From contig JADNYV010000067.1 of NCBI GenBank assembly GCA_015501055.1, positions 1 through 64,000 of the forward strand: a stretch of DNA of 64,000 nucleotides, in the 5' to 3' direction. This document shows positions 1 to 11,473 of this stretch, in pieces. How positions within the stretch are numbered: the stretch's first letter is position 1; each line of letters begins with the position of its first letter. Position numbers and translations under genes: made by a program. The notes under the pieces were generated by a model that had not been told where the DNA came from, made no database searches, and saw only the letters and a program-made list of their open reading frames with translations. The DNA comes from Mucidula mucida. Its lineage: Eukaryota > Basidiomycota > Agaricomycetes > Agaricales > Physalacriaceae.

Positions 1-794
1 TTGCAAGCCAACACTTCAGGCACGTGTCGTCAGGACGCTTGTAAGAATGGGTCCTTCGGTAGGCGGAGTCGGATTTATGGAAGGTGTGTAAGAGATCTAT
101 TCAAAGCGGGAGTCAGTGGTTGAGGATAGTGCTCGATCACTAATCGTGATGATGTAGATCCCGGCTTCAAGATACAAGTAATAGCCCGACGCACGCGCGT
201 CGGCGACGCGTTGAGGAGAGTCGCTGGCCGCTCTGGCGGCATCGTGCCCCGGAATGTTCCTCCGGGAGGCGCATGTTCAGGCTTATCACTCTCCCTCAAC
301 TTGGACGGCGCTTCCTGGCCCGTGGCCTCTTGTACAGTTCCCGAACGAGTGGGGCAGTAGAAATCGCGGATCTGATTCTTATGTTTAGAAGGCGCTGACT
401 CACTACTGCACATTCCCACCGACGTATCAAACGCCCGAGGGCCAGAGTGAGTGAACCTTGATGACAATCCCGCTAAAGACGGTAAACGCTTCCATAAGCT
501 GCTGTGAGCGGGTAATAAGCCTAAGACTATTCGTGTGATGAGCATCACATACCGGTGCTTAGTACCAAGGAAACTAGAGATTCAGTGAAGATTTTGGTTA
601 CAAGTCAGTCAATGACGCATGACGTGACAGTCACAGCATGATTGACGATATGGGTCCACGACGAATTCGGGCAACAACAGTGGTTATCCGCCACCACGAT
701 CAAAATGGTAACCAGAAAGAATAGTACTGCCATCAACCATCAGTATCCTGATGGACAAGGAACCAAACAATTTACCGCGTGTCCTTCTTTGAAA
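1..794. other. Left edge, no supported gene
   Basis: An open frame on the minus strand covers 75-548 (157 codons), but it has no recognisable domain, signal peptide or compositional bias, and it shares the stretch with no other signal. I treat this part as intergenic or as the edge of a gene lying outside the window. Confidence 0.4.
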
Positions 795-3099
795 TCAGGT
801 CTTGTCAAACCATACCTCCGCTCGTTCAACAATTGATGCCCCGGTCGGTGATTTGGCTCCATCACCAGCACCCCAAATACCGCCCACAAGTCCAAATCCG
901 ACTACCCTGCCGTCCTTGAAGGCGAACTCGGCAGTTACAATGTTTCCTTCGTGTACTGGCGCTGCCCAATACTTCACATCACGTGTATTAGCTATTCTCT
1001 GCGAAATGGATCAGCGCCTCGCGTCTTCGGATTCCGGACTTCCATGGACCCACTCTGCTTTCGAGTTCCGTCACATTGAATAGATCTCCCGCGAAGTGTT
1101 CTAGCTTGATGTGTGTGGACCAGGCCTTTTCCCACTTTGCAAGGAAAGTGGGCACGGAGCCGTTGATGGCGCCAGGAAGCGTTTCAGGAGCGTCCGCGAC
1201 CACCTGTGCGCATGATGCGGATTGTGAAGTCGCTGATGGATCATCGAGCAGGCATAGTTCCAGTGCGCCGTAACCACGGTTTCCATATGACCCGCCAAGT
1301 TCACTGAACGGCAGTGATGCTGATGGCGGATTGATCGGGCGAGGACGGGATTCACGAGTATACTTTTGAAGCACTTTCTTCTTCATTCTTGCAAATACAT
1401 CAGTGCAATATCGCGGGTGCACATCACCGCACTAACCTTCCGTCCCAATCAATTGGTTTCAAGCCTAAGGCGACGTCGGCGAGGTACCACTTGAGGATTG
1501 TGTGAAGTGTACCGCCGTACTCGTCATCGTTGGAAAAGACTGCTATGCCCAATCCATCTGAAGGAAATCGAGCTATTTGCGACATGAATCCTAGAAATAG
1601 AAATAGTAGACGTAAGTTTACATTCAATAGAGGGAGCGTCTCTACCTGTCGTTGATCCTCCATGCTTTGATGCAATCGATTAGGTTGGCGGTATACTGAA
1701 GGAATGTTACCGAACGCACTTCAATGATTTCTATAGCAATCAAATAAGACTAGTTGCCTCGATATCATGAAGACCATACCATGACCTCGATACGAGTATC
1801 GAGACTGGGCCCCTCCGTAAACAGCGGGAGATAGCTCAGGATACTCCCTATTGATAGCATGAGTCACGTTAAAGTGAGGATAGCTTCAAAGATGTACGCT
1901 TTGCCTGTGACCACACTTACGCCAGTGGCAACCATCTCAATAACCGCTTCAGGAATGACCTGTTCCATTGTTAGAGGGTTTTTACCTCCCAAAAGCAGAA
2001 CTCGGAGCCATGTTGCCTACGACGGAATATCCATAGAGTAAGCCTGAAACAGAAACTGTTTAGCTTGAAACCTACCGCATCCCTAGCGCTCATGATGATT
2101 CCTCCAGCCCCAGATTTATCTGAGAGGGGGACTCAGTCGAGGAGCAGGGGCGTAAAGACAATGCGTACAATTTCCGTCTTCTCCACGGTCGAGCCACCAA
2201 TTTGGGAACCACATTTCGCGAGGAGTCCCGAGGTCGAAGGCATGCTTCATATTTTCCCTTGCCATACCTTGAGCGAGTTTTCCGCTGGCCTGGGCTACAT
2301 CAATCGAATAGGTTGTCGCTGTCAGCCCAAGAGGCTCGAAGATATGTTCCTTGACGTAGCGAGCGATCGTAGGCCGATGGGGTAGAACAAGTTCGGGAAG
2401 GTAGGATAAAAGCATATACATGTTGTTGTTATACTGATATAGAGTTCGGAAGCCAGCAGACGGTCGGAGGTGTCTCATCCTTCGAAGCTATAACGCGGTC
2501 AATGATCGTACTTACTGTCGCTGCCTCTGAATGACTTACGATCGACGTGATGTTGTCGCTCCGTCCATACATGAGATCATGTCGAGGCAAGCCTGTGCGG
2601 TGACTCATAAGGTCGATGATCGTACTCTCTGTGGTGGCCAATGGGTCCATTAATCCCCATTCATCGTCAGGAACCACGGAAGCAATCTTGGTGTCCCATG
2701 ACAAGCGGGGAGAGAGACTCTCGTTGGTAATGAGGAGACCAGTCGCGATCACGTCGAACAGCTGCGAAAGTCAAAACACGAAATGTCAGGTTTTAAGAGA
2801 ATTACCTTGGAGTTGGATGCAATACCGAAGAGAGAATCCTCGGTCATGGGTGTTCCATCCAAGCTAGCATTACCGTAACCTTTTGTCTCTACGCGCCATT
2901 CGCCAGAGAAGTCTTTTCGAACAACAGCCACAGCGACCCCGCCCGGTGTATTCCACTCAGATAAGACGGAACGAATAAATTGGTCCGTAGATGGGTTGAG
3001 GACGTCCGTTACGGCACTCGACGAGTACAGCGGCGTCTGTTGCTGTGCCGAGGCAGCTACAAAGTAGAACAGCAGCGGCAGCAGACGACTGACAGTCAT
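795..3099 (-). CDS. Secreted beta-lactamase-like serine hydrolase (class C / esterase family)
   Basis: The protein begins with a hydrophobic signal peptide (MTVSRLLPLLFYFVAASA). All three motifs of the serine beta-lactamase/penicillin-binding fold are visible. The nucleophile motif SxxK is SNSK at residues 95-98, with Ser95 as nucleophile. The YxN motif is YNN in the exon around 2430-2450. The HGG motif is carried by a 19-nt micro-exon at 1646-1664. The C-terminal part (1422-795) is the beta-rich extra domain found in fungal members, ending in a Gly-rich GGIWGAG stretch. Fungal relatives are annotated as beta-lactamase/transpeptidase-like proteins and usually act as esterases or amidases outside the cell; the substrate cannot be read here. 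About ten introns are needed, including two very small exons in a row (1730-1740 and 1646-1664). A more upstream ATG at 3153 would hide the signal peptide, so I chose 3099. Confidence 0.85.
1646..1740 (-). other. Two consecutive micro-exons (11 and 19 nt) in the serine hydrolase gene
   Basis: On the minus strand an 11-nt exon (1740-1730) is preceded by an intron ending CTATAG and followed by a GTGCGT donor. After a 65-nt intron comes a 19-nt exon (1664-1646), then a GTAGAG donor and a 55-nt intron. Joining them gives the residues GHEIIEHGGSTTGFMSQ, which restores both the reading frame and the family motif HGG. Without these exons the frame cannot be kept. Confidence 0.8.
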
Positions 3100-3546
3100 T
3101 CTGATCAGCAAGTAAGAGATGAGCGTGATGTAAAAACCATACGAGAAGCCCAAAAAAGCAACTACTGAGCCACGTGGATGTTATCTTATCAGAAGCTCAC
3201 AGGAAGCTGCCGACGGGCTCGGATGCAGGGCAGTAGCACTGCTCTGTTCTTCACTTCTTGACACGAGAGCTACGAAAGAAAACGCTCACTTCCTTGCCCA
3301 AAGTCACTCAAATTTGACTATAAACTCCATACTTCACGCGCCACATTATCGTGCAACCTTCGCGCACCAAAAAAAGCCACAAAAACGATCAAAAACGCTC
3401 AACGCAACATTCATGTTCCGCCTCGACACTTGACCCGGGTTATTCTTCTCGACAAGATGTAATTCCCCTGTAATACATCTTCGAAGCAGCGCGATGTACG
3501 AGGGGTGAGACCGCTTCTGTCGTACCGTCGGATTGCGACCGCTCTC

Positions 3547-3554
3547 TATAAATA
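3547..3554 (+). promoter_or_regulatory. TATA box of the MFS transporter gene
   Basis: TATAAATA lies 47 nt before the ATG at 3601 and is followed by a pyrimidine-rich stretch, a usual arrangement for a strongly expressed basidiomycete gene. Confidence 0.5.
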
Positions 3555-3600
3555 TCTCGCTCTTTCGTTTGCCTGATTCTCTCGATTTCGCGCTCCCACA

Positions 3601-5754
3601 ATGCCTTCTGAACCACTAGAGGCCGAGTTCGCGTCACCTCCTGCGCTCTCCAAGGATCAGGAGGATGAGTATCGACAGCTGGATATGGAAGGGCCGCTGC
3701 CGCTCACAACCACCTTGACGAACGGCTCAGGTCCTGCTCACAACTTGGCTGAATTGGAACGCGCTTTTACCAAAGAGGGTATCAATATCGTGACATTCGA
3801 GAAAGGCAAAGGCGAGGATCCTCGGGAATGGGCGAAAGGCAAGAAGTGGTATGACTTTGTTTCTTTGTTTTTGGTGATCATGACACGCTGAGTCGTGTGC
3901 GCAAGGTATGTTACCTGCACCGCCGCGTTTCTTTGCCTGGCTGTTGCTCTCGGTAGCTCCATCGTTACTGGAGAGTAAGTTCTAGTCAGAAATCCACTAT
4001 TCGTTAGTACGTTCTAATCCCGTGTACTCTTAGTCTCGCTGGCCCCGTCGAAACTCTACACAGCACGCAAGAAATCATCAACTTGACGGTCACTTGCTTC
4101 GTTATTGGCTTCGGCATAGGGTCAGTCCTTTGGTTTGACCTGCAGAATTGTGGAGGTCAATGAGCCATTCTTTAGCCCTCTATTCTTTGCTCCGCTCTCG
4201 GAGGTCGTTGGGAGAACACCGATGTACTGTGTCAGCATGTTCTTCTACTTCATCTTCACGCTTCCGAGCGCGCTGGCCCAAAATGCTGCCACGCTTGTAG
4301 TTGCGCGTCAGATTGCCGGCCTGGCGGCGTCCGCGCCCATGTGTAACGTCGGTGGGAGGTAAGCTGTTTGTTTTTCATATCAAGTTGTACTCATAGTCCA
4401 CTACACAGTGTCGCGGATATATGGTGTGTTGAAGAGCGCGGTGTCCCGATGGCAGTTTTCTCTTTCACCATCTTGTACGTCTTCTTGCGTTCTTAGAAAT
4501 TTCATTGACTTAGTCGAATGAAAAGTATGGGTCCTTGTCTTGGCCCAGTGTTCGGAGGCTGGATAGCGGAGCGTGCAGGGTGGCGGTGGTTGTGTATGTT
4601 GCCTTCATCCGTCCCCAAGGCACACACACTAAGACGTTCGCAGATTGGGTTCTATTCATCTTCTCTGGACTCTGTTTCGTGCTCACCTTGTTCATCCCGG
4701 AAACTCTGGCGCCGGTTATTCTGAGGCGGAAGGCTGAGAAGCTCCGGAAAGAAACTGGGGATCAGAGCTATCAGTCCTTGGAGGAATTGGAGCGCCGTCC
4801 GCTGTCAGAGACGCTTAAGACGGCCCTTCTACGACCGATTGTCATGCTGCTCACAGAGCCCATCGTGATTTTCATGTCGTTTTGTGCGTTGTTCATCACT
4901 ATACCCACATGTTACCCTTCTCATCCCCGAACTCTAGACCTGTCTTTCGTATACAGTCTGCTGTGTGGGTCACAATACTGCCCGTATGAACCCAGAGTAA
5001 CTCATCTCCCCCTGCACACTAGACTTGCTCTTCTTCGCCTTCCCCATCGCGTTTGCGGAAATCCGTGGTTTCAGTGGTGGAATGACTGGGGTAACGTTCA
5101 TCAGTATCATGGTATGTTTTCCTTCTACTTCCCTGGTTCCTACTGATTGATCCATAGCTGGGTATTGGGATCGCGATGTTGCTGATTCCATATCAAGAGA
5201 GCATTTACCGCAAAGCTACGGTGCATGGTGTGTACCCCGAAGCACGGCTGTATCCTATGATGGGCGGGTCCATGTGTGTATCCCCGGTTAAACCCTAGCA
5301 ATTCGAAGCTGACCAAACCATAACCAGTGTCCTCCCAATCGCCCTATTCGTGTTCGCGTTTACAGGCGCATATGAGTGGGTCCATTGGATCGGCCCATGC
5401 GTCGCTGGGGCGCTGTTTGGGTTCTCCATGATCCTGATCTACATCTCGGCCAACTCGTACATCGTGGATAGCTACAGCGCGTTCGCCGCGTCCGCCATCG
5501 CGGCAAAGACGCTGCTCCGCTCGGAGGTGGGGTCTGCTGTGCCGCTTTTTGTGAACCAGATGTTCCACAATATGGGTTTTCAGTGGGCAGGGTTGTTGCT
5601 CGCTCTGGTGGCGACGGCTATAGCGCCGATACCGTTTATCTTTTTCAAGTATGGGGAGGGTATTAGGAGGAGGTCGGCGAAGGCTACGCAGGCTATTAAG
5701 AGATCGTCTCCGGTGGACAATGGGGAGGAATTTGAGGAGAAGATGGCTCAGTAG
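3601..5754 (+). CDS. MFS multidrug/polyamine exporter, DHA1 family
   Basis: A proton-driven drug:H+ antiporter of the plasma membrane. A hydrophilic N-terminal tail of about 80 residues is followed by twelve predicted membrane segments. Family landmarks are easy to see: loop 2-3 motif A reads APLSEVVGRTPMY, TM5 carries MGPCLGPVFGGWIAER (antiporter motif C region), the central cytoplasmic loop holds LEELERRPLSETLK, and TM7-8 has EIRGFSGGMTG. The C-terminal half contains SANSYIVDSYSAFAASA and VNQMFHNMGFQWAG, both characteristic of Tpo1/Cyhr-like fungal DHA1 carriers. All introns (for example donors near 3850, 3974, 4360, 4591, 4874, 4964, 5113, 5274) join in frame, so the gene looks functional. 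Substrate is unknown. It sits 1.4 kb upstream of an O-methyltransferase on the same strand, but nothing else supports a metabolite cluster. Confidence 0.92.
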
Positions 5755-7170
5755 TTGGAATATATATATCAGGACTTAGACATATCGTTTGGCTAGTAAT
5801 TAGATGTCTTTGTAGACTTGAACCGAACCGATGACCACCACACTGGTTTCCATGAGTTACTGTATGCAGTGTTTCTTGTTACGTGTAGCACTACAATCGA
5901 TGGACCACGTTTCGTTCTTACTGATTGTGGCGTCGTAGTCTATTGGACGCTGATCTCTGAAGAACATTTCATTTCGCTCCATGGCACTGAGGCGAAGCTG
6001 CCTCGTCGCCCGCCGTACATCCTGATGACCCACCGTACACCCTCGCCAAAGTATTCGCTTACTGATGTCTAATTGCTGGCATTTCGAGAAAGGTGTTGCA
6101 AGTGGCATGTAATTACCTTGACGTGTCATTCAGCTGGTGCTCCGCAATGCACATGAACGATGGCTCGTATACCATCATTCGACCTTGCGAGGCCTCGCCT
6201 CTTATCAGATGCGATGGTTCATGTGGATCCATTGTACCGTCAAAGACTCCCTGTGATCCACGCGACTTTCAAAGTCCACTCTTCAGTTTGAGGAGCCAGT
6301 TCCTTCCAAGATTCCTCAATCAGTATTTGATGCCGCCGCATCTTGACAGGCGTGAGCCCGCCTCTTCTCGACTTCGGTCATCATTGGTGAGCAGACTATA
6401 CGCCGAAATAGTGAGTTCGAGAGTCATTACCATCCACGGACGCGTCTTTCCTCCTTGCATTTGTGGGTGAGGGACTTCCGTGGAATCCTTGGTGCCGAAG
6501 TCGCGCTGGAGAGTGGTGCCCTTTTTCATCGGGCAAAGCCTGGCCATTTCTTGACGTATACGTGTTTGCTCACGAGGCATGCAGCAGGCAGGGCTTTCAG
6601 ACAGAGTTTGCACCGTATGCATGCCGTATGTTTTTGTCTCGTAGATGACGGGATGAACCCGCGGAATTGGGTGCTTTTTGATCAAAGACCGCGGCATGTG
6701 CGCTATTGTCAGTGCCAAGGTCGCACAGTCAGTGTTCTCCCGCCACCGGAGTGAAGTCCGGGATATCGGCAACATCAAGGCACTTGGATAACAAAGGTAA
6801 AGAAAAGGTCACTGTTCCTTTTTGCTCCCACTGTGCTGAAGGCTCTCTGACGCGACTGAGAAAATCCGCAAGGTCCGGGCTCCCCCAGAAAATGCTGGAA
6901 TATCGTTGTAATACCGCGAAAATCGCTCGAGAAGTGTCTGCCAAAAGGAATACTGGAATGCGAGGATCAGCGCTCAGTTGCAAGTGACAGGCCAGAGGAG
7001 CTGGAAAAAGTCTCCCCATTTGGTGCCTGTCCAGTTTGCGCGGAATATGTGGCGCTGCTGAAGCGGACCGGGGGGGCTGCCAAATGTGACTGTTGTGAAA
7101 TGGCAGAGTGTCTCGCTGATCGTCATATACGCGCCTGGCTCTTCTTCTTCTCCTCTCTTCCCACCTTTCC
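5755..7170. other. Intergenic region between transporter and O-methyltransferase
   Basis: Several overlapping open frames of 90-166 codons occur on both strands, none with a recognisable domain, signal peptide or consistent splice structure. A CT-rich run just before 7171 (7138-7165) fits the core promoter of the downstream gene. Confidence 0.4.
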
Positions 7171-10100
7171 ATGACCTTTGCCGTCCTCAGAGAGCTGCAC
7201 GCCATCATCGGCGACGCGCTCGACAACATCGAGGCCGTTTATCGCGATGTCAATACACCCTCGACGCCGTCCAGAACATCCCGCGAGTTTAGCACGCCCA
7301 AAGCAGCCTCAGTATCCACGGAGCATGGCTATGCATCGCCGCCGCCGTCGCCCGCGATGACCAGCTTTCCAACGACATCGCTGTTCTCCCGGCCCACAAC
7401 GCCGACGTCGACGCTGGATTTTCCTTCATTGGACGCGCCGTACGACGCCCAGTCGCCCGCGGAAACGCTCATGTCGCACCCGGTAGTGTCAGCTGCTATT
7501 AACCGGATCGTTGCTGCAGCGGGACAGATGACTATGACAGTGCAGATGCCTTTCATGTCGCTGTCTGACGCATCTATGGCTGTAAGTTGTCGTTCTATCG
7601 CCCCCCATCCCATGTCCAACTAGATTTCGACCTATACCCGTTTACTAATTTCGCTCAGTACCACCTTCCGTCCTGTCTGAGGCTTGTCGAGGCATCACAT
7701 ACTGTCGAGATCCTCCGCGAATCCGGACCCGATGGGCTACACGTCAGGACGATCGCTAAGAAGACCGGTGTTGAGATGAGCAAAATGGGTACGTACTCAT
7801 CACTCTTCGATTCATCGTGTTCAATCGGTTCCTTAGCCCACGTTCTTCGCTTGCTAGCTACCCATCACTTTCTGCGAGAAACTTCTCCAAATGTTTTCGC
7901 CACAAACAGGATTTCATCGCTAATGGACACTGGCAAACACGTCGAAGAAATCTATGCTCAGTACGTCTAGTTCAGTTTCCATGTTCTATTCCGACCCAGT
8001 CGTTAGTCCCGAAGCCAAGTATCGAGGTACCAATGGTATCTCGGCCTTCGTAGGGATGTGGTAAGTTTGTATCTCCTTCTTTTCGACCGTTATTGATTTG
8101 CGTTCAAGTACGGATGAGCTCCAGAAGTCTTCAGCCTATATAACAGAAGCATATCTGCTGTCTTCGAACAAGAACGTCGAGGAACCGACCTATGCGCCGT
8201 TTAACTTCGCTTTTGGTTGCGAAGGTGTTGGATTCTTTAGCTGGTTGGAAGGAAAAGGAATCGAGAACGGTCAAGTCAATGGGCCAGGACGGGAAACTAG
8301 CCTTCTACCAGGGATTAAGCCGTCGAACGTGAACTCACTGGCGAACTCTAATCGTTATCGCCTGGAACGTTTCGGTACAGCTATGACTGGCACGGACTCG
8401 TGGGAGGTTCCCGGCGCTGTGTTGAACGGTAATCACAATGCTGGCGAGCCGAAATTTGACACTCATGTTATCGACAGGGTTTGACTGGCAGCTGCTTCCT
8501 CGTGGGAGTATAGTGGTAGATGTTGGCGGTGGCATAGGCTCTACGAGCATGTTCCTCGCGCATGCCTTTTCAAATCCCTCCGATGAAGACACGCTTGGTC
8601 TCCGGTTCATCATACAGGATAGGAAGGTTGTCGTTGAAATGGGGGAGAAGGGCTGGAAAGAGAAATGTCCCGAATTGCTTGATTCTGGCGTCGCAGAATT
8701 CCAAGGTAAGGCTCGTTATTTCGGAAGCACCGACGCTGATCGTATTGAAGTGCACGATTTCTTTACACCGCAGCCTATCAGAAATGCCGCCGTGTACTTC
8801 CTGCGTGTCATCCTTCATGACTGGCCAGATGACTTTGCTAGGAAAATCCTGTTTCTTTTGCGAGAGGCGTCCGGTCCCCAGACAAAGCTCGTTCTTGCAG
8901 ATTTCATCCTGCCATTGGCTTGCGCCGACGATCTTTCCGCCACTGAAGATGAACATTCACTCGCAGACATAATCGGCGCAGAGAAGACACTTGCACCGGC
9001 TCCCTTGCTGCCTAATTTGGGTAAAGCTAGCGCTCATGCGTACTGGATGGATTTGACAGTAGGTCGATCGCCTGACACGTCAATCTCAACTGATTAATGT
9101 TATCTAGATGCAAGCTACGTTTAATGGCCAGGAACGAACGCTTCGAGAGATTATCACGCTCGCTGCCTCTGCAGGCTGGAAAGTAGTTAAGGTCACCAAA
9201 GCGCCGGGGTCACTGTTCGGGCATATCGTCGCTGTTCCTGTGCCAATCCCGATGCAGAAGATGACTTGGCCTGACAGTCAATCTGCCTTGCTCGAGGGTG
9301 GCTATAGAAGTCTCCGTACCAGCCATCAAGAGAGCGAACAAGACCTCATCGAGCGCGCTAACTCTCGCTGCGGTACACCTACGTTAGGTTCTAGGACCGA
9401 ACTGCCATCATTCGAGGAGTCAAGAACGCGCTTCGGGGGCAGATTTATTCGAGGCATCGGTAGGCGTGTTGGTTTGGGCGGATCCAAATCCGGTCTGTCA
9501 AAGCTAGTATCGACTCCGACACAGGGCAAGAAGAAGAGACCATCGCCGTTATCTGTTTCTTCGCCCATCCTCATTTCTACATCCCCTAGGAGTTCGTTAT
9601 CCTTATCACCGCTTTCGGCTACGAGTTATGCTGCGTCAACCCATGATCTTCGCATGCCACCCTCGTCACCGCTTTCCCCTCGCTATCGTAAATTGTCATT
9701 AAGTCGACAGTCTTCCTTAGCCCAGCTTCACACTAGTTCGTCCATCCCTATCCGCCAGGACTATATCCCTCCATCCCAATCTTTACCTTCATCGGCGACC
9801 ACTAGACAACTTTCCCATTATGCGTCGCAGTCACAGCTTACATCGTCGCCCGTTGCTTCCCTCAATGTGCCTTCGTCTCCCGTGGCCACTCGATCTCGGG
9901 GTCTCATTCCCCGTCGTGCTTCCCTGGCTCAACTTAATAACCAGGCCTCGCCATCGTCCTCGACGTCGTCCATCCCACTGCCGCCTATGCCTGATCTACC
10001 AGCATCCTTTTCGCCTCGTTCACCGTTCCACAGGAAAAAGGAATATAGTGGACCGGGACCGACTGACAGCCCTCTTTCAAGAAAGAGATCTGAGACCTTA

Positions 10101-10280
10101 CTGGGATTGCCGTTTCGACATACGAGGAATCGCAGTGGAAGCCTGTTCAAGGGTCTGCAAATGCCTGGAGCGGGGAGGAAGATTACGTTTGAGAGCCAGG
10201 ACGGTCAGGACCAAAATGCAACTGTTGATGGGCATGCGCAGGCGCAGAGGTCGGGCTTGTTGATGCACCGGCTCGTATAG
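7171..10280 (+). CDS. SAM-dependent O-methyltransferase (COMT-like) with long disordered C-terminal tail
   Basis: The gene encodes roughly 900 residues in about seven exons. An N-terminal low-complexity region (residues about 25-90) precedes a winged-helix dimerisation domain (YHLPSCLRLVEAS, then VRTIAKKTGVE). The catalytic domain has the SAM-binding motif VVDVGGGIGSTS (near 8510-8545) and the catalytic-base region LHDWPDDFARKIL (near 8810-8845), in which His is the usual general base of plant/fungal COMT-type enzymes. The domain closes with ASAGWKVVKV and GHIVAV near 9160-9235. After this normal end the frame runs on for more than 300 residues of Ser/Pro/Arg-rich, probably disordered sequence with many SP sites. 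Introns at about 8436-8479 and 9058-9105 are well supported because they keep family motifs intact. The methylated substrate is unknown. Confidence 0.88.
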
Positions 10281-11473
10281 ATAAAACGCGATCCAAGGCT
10301 AGCCGGCATCTCCATTCTAGGGGTCTGCGTTCAGTGGGTTTCTTTGGGATGATTGTTTACATCATATATGCAGTCTGGATTCATCTCGTTTTCTTTGTTT
10401 TCGTTTAATCATTGTTTTCGCTTTGAGTTTTCTCTGAGTAGCAGTAAACGTACTTATTATATTTCGTGTAAAACTAGGAAGGAAGAGCTTAGTATCGAGT
10501 TGAGGATTAGCGCAAAGGACAAATGCCGTTCATGCATTCTTGCGGGGATAGGAGTTCGACGACTTCTGGGTAACCCATACGCCGATCCATAAGGGAGCCC
10601 TCGAGATTCGCCGACCTTCCCGAGCTGAAATTCGGGGATGGTGATAGTCAGACTCAGAAGCCGAGGCGAGTTGGTACGCTCATGTCTAAATGAGGCTGCA
10701 CTGTCTGCTCAGAACAGCATCTTATGACCGATATGATCCTTGCAGCTTTATGCCCATCCTCCTGACCCGGAACGTGTGGGCCAAGCATATTAGTACAGTG
10801 GGCTCACAGGTCTGACCCCATGATTGGACTGAGAGATAAAATCGGATGACTTTTTCAAGCCAGGAGGGATAGCAGGTGTGGCGCAATTTCTCCCCGCCCT
10901 CGCGTACCTCGGGCCGGTAAAGAGAATAAGTGAACAAAACCTCGGGCATATCTTTGTTCACAGCGACAAAAACTTGATTTGCATGCAGTCGAGGCGCTAG
11001 TGTTGTCACTGGCACTACGGAGGCTGTGCTTGTTGAAAGTTTTAATGGGCCAAGTTGTATACCCAGGAGTGCAGTACCAGATTCTTGTAGTGTGAACTTT
11101 ATATTTAGGAAAATTGGAATGCAAAGACTTTCCTGCCGCCCTCTGCTTCCTCGTCGAACGAAGCCTTTACTTCAACTTTTGGCCTGTCGCTTCACTCACA
11201 TCGCCATCTCTCCTATGCTTATCCTCTGCAACCGTTCGCTCTGACTCGATATGCCACCGGTGTTCGAGGTTGTCATTTGGCCACTGAGATTCGGTGTACC
11301 AGGCGGTCAAAATTAGCCGGCGGAAAAGGTAGTTGAGTTGAACAGTCGGTATACACAGGACAGATGACAGCAGTTGAAGCAGAGCGAAATAAGGGATTTG
11401 GACGAGAGCGTAAGATGAACTGAATATAGTGATATAGATAAAAGTAGGGATGTAGATGACCATACCCAATACT
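10281..11473. other. Intergenic region, convergent 3' ends
   Basis: This lies between the convergent O-methyltransferase and HSF genes. No frame here has domain support. It probably holds both 3' UTRs. Confidence 0.4.

Noticed and set aside
75..548. Minus-strand open frame of 157 codons
   Set aside because: No domain, no signal peptide and no supporting splice or promoter pattern. Frames of this length occur by chance elsewhere in the window.
1700..1740. Frameshift in the serine hydrolase gene after EIIE
   Set aside because: It disappears once the 19-nt micro-exon at 1646-1664 is included, which restores EIIEHGGSTTGFMSQ.
6320..7229. Overlapping minus-strand frames of 152 and 166 codons upstream of the O-methyltransferase
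   Set aside because: They have Arg/Cys-rich random-like composition and overlap the promoter and first codons of a well-supported gene.
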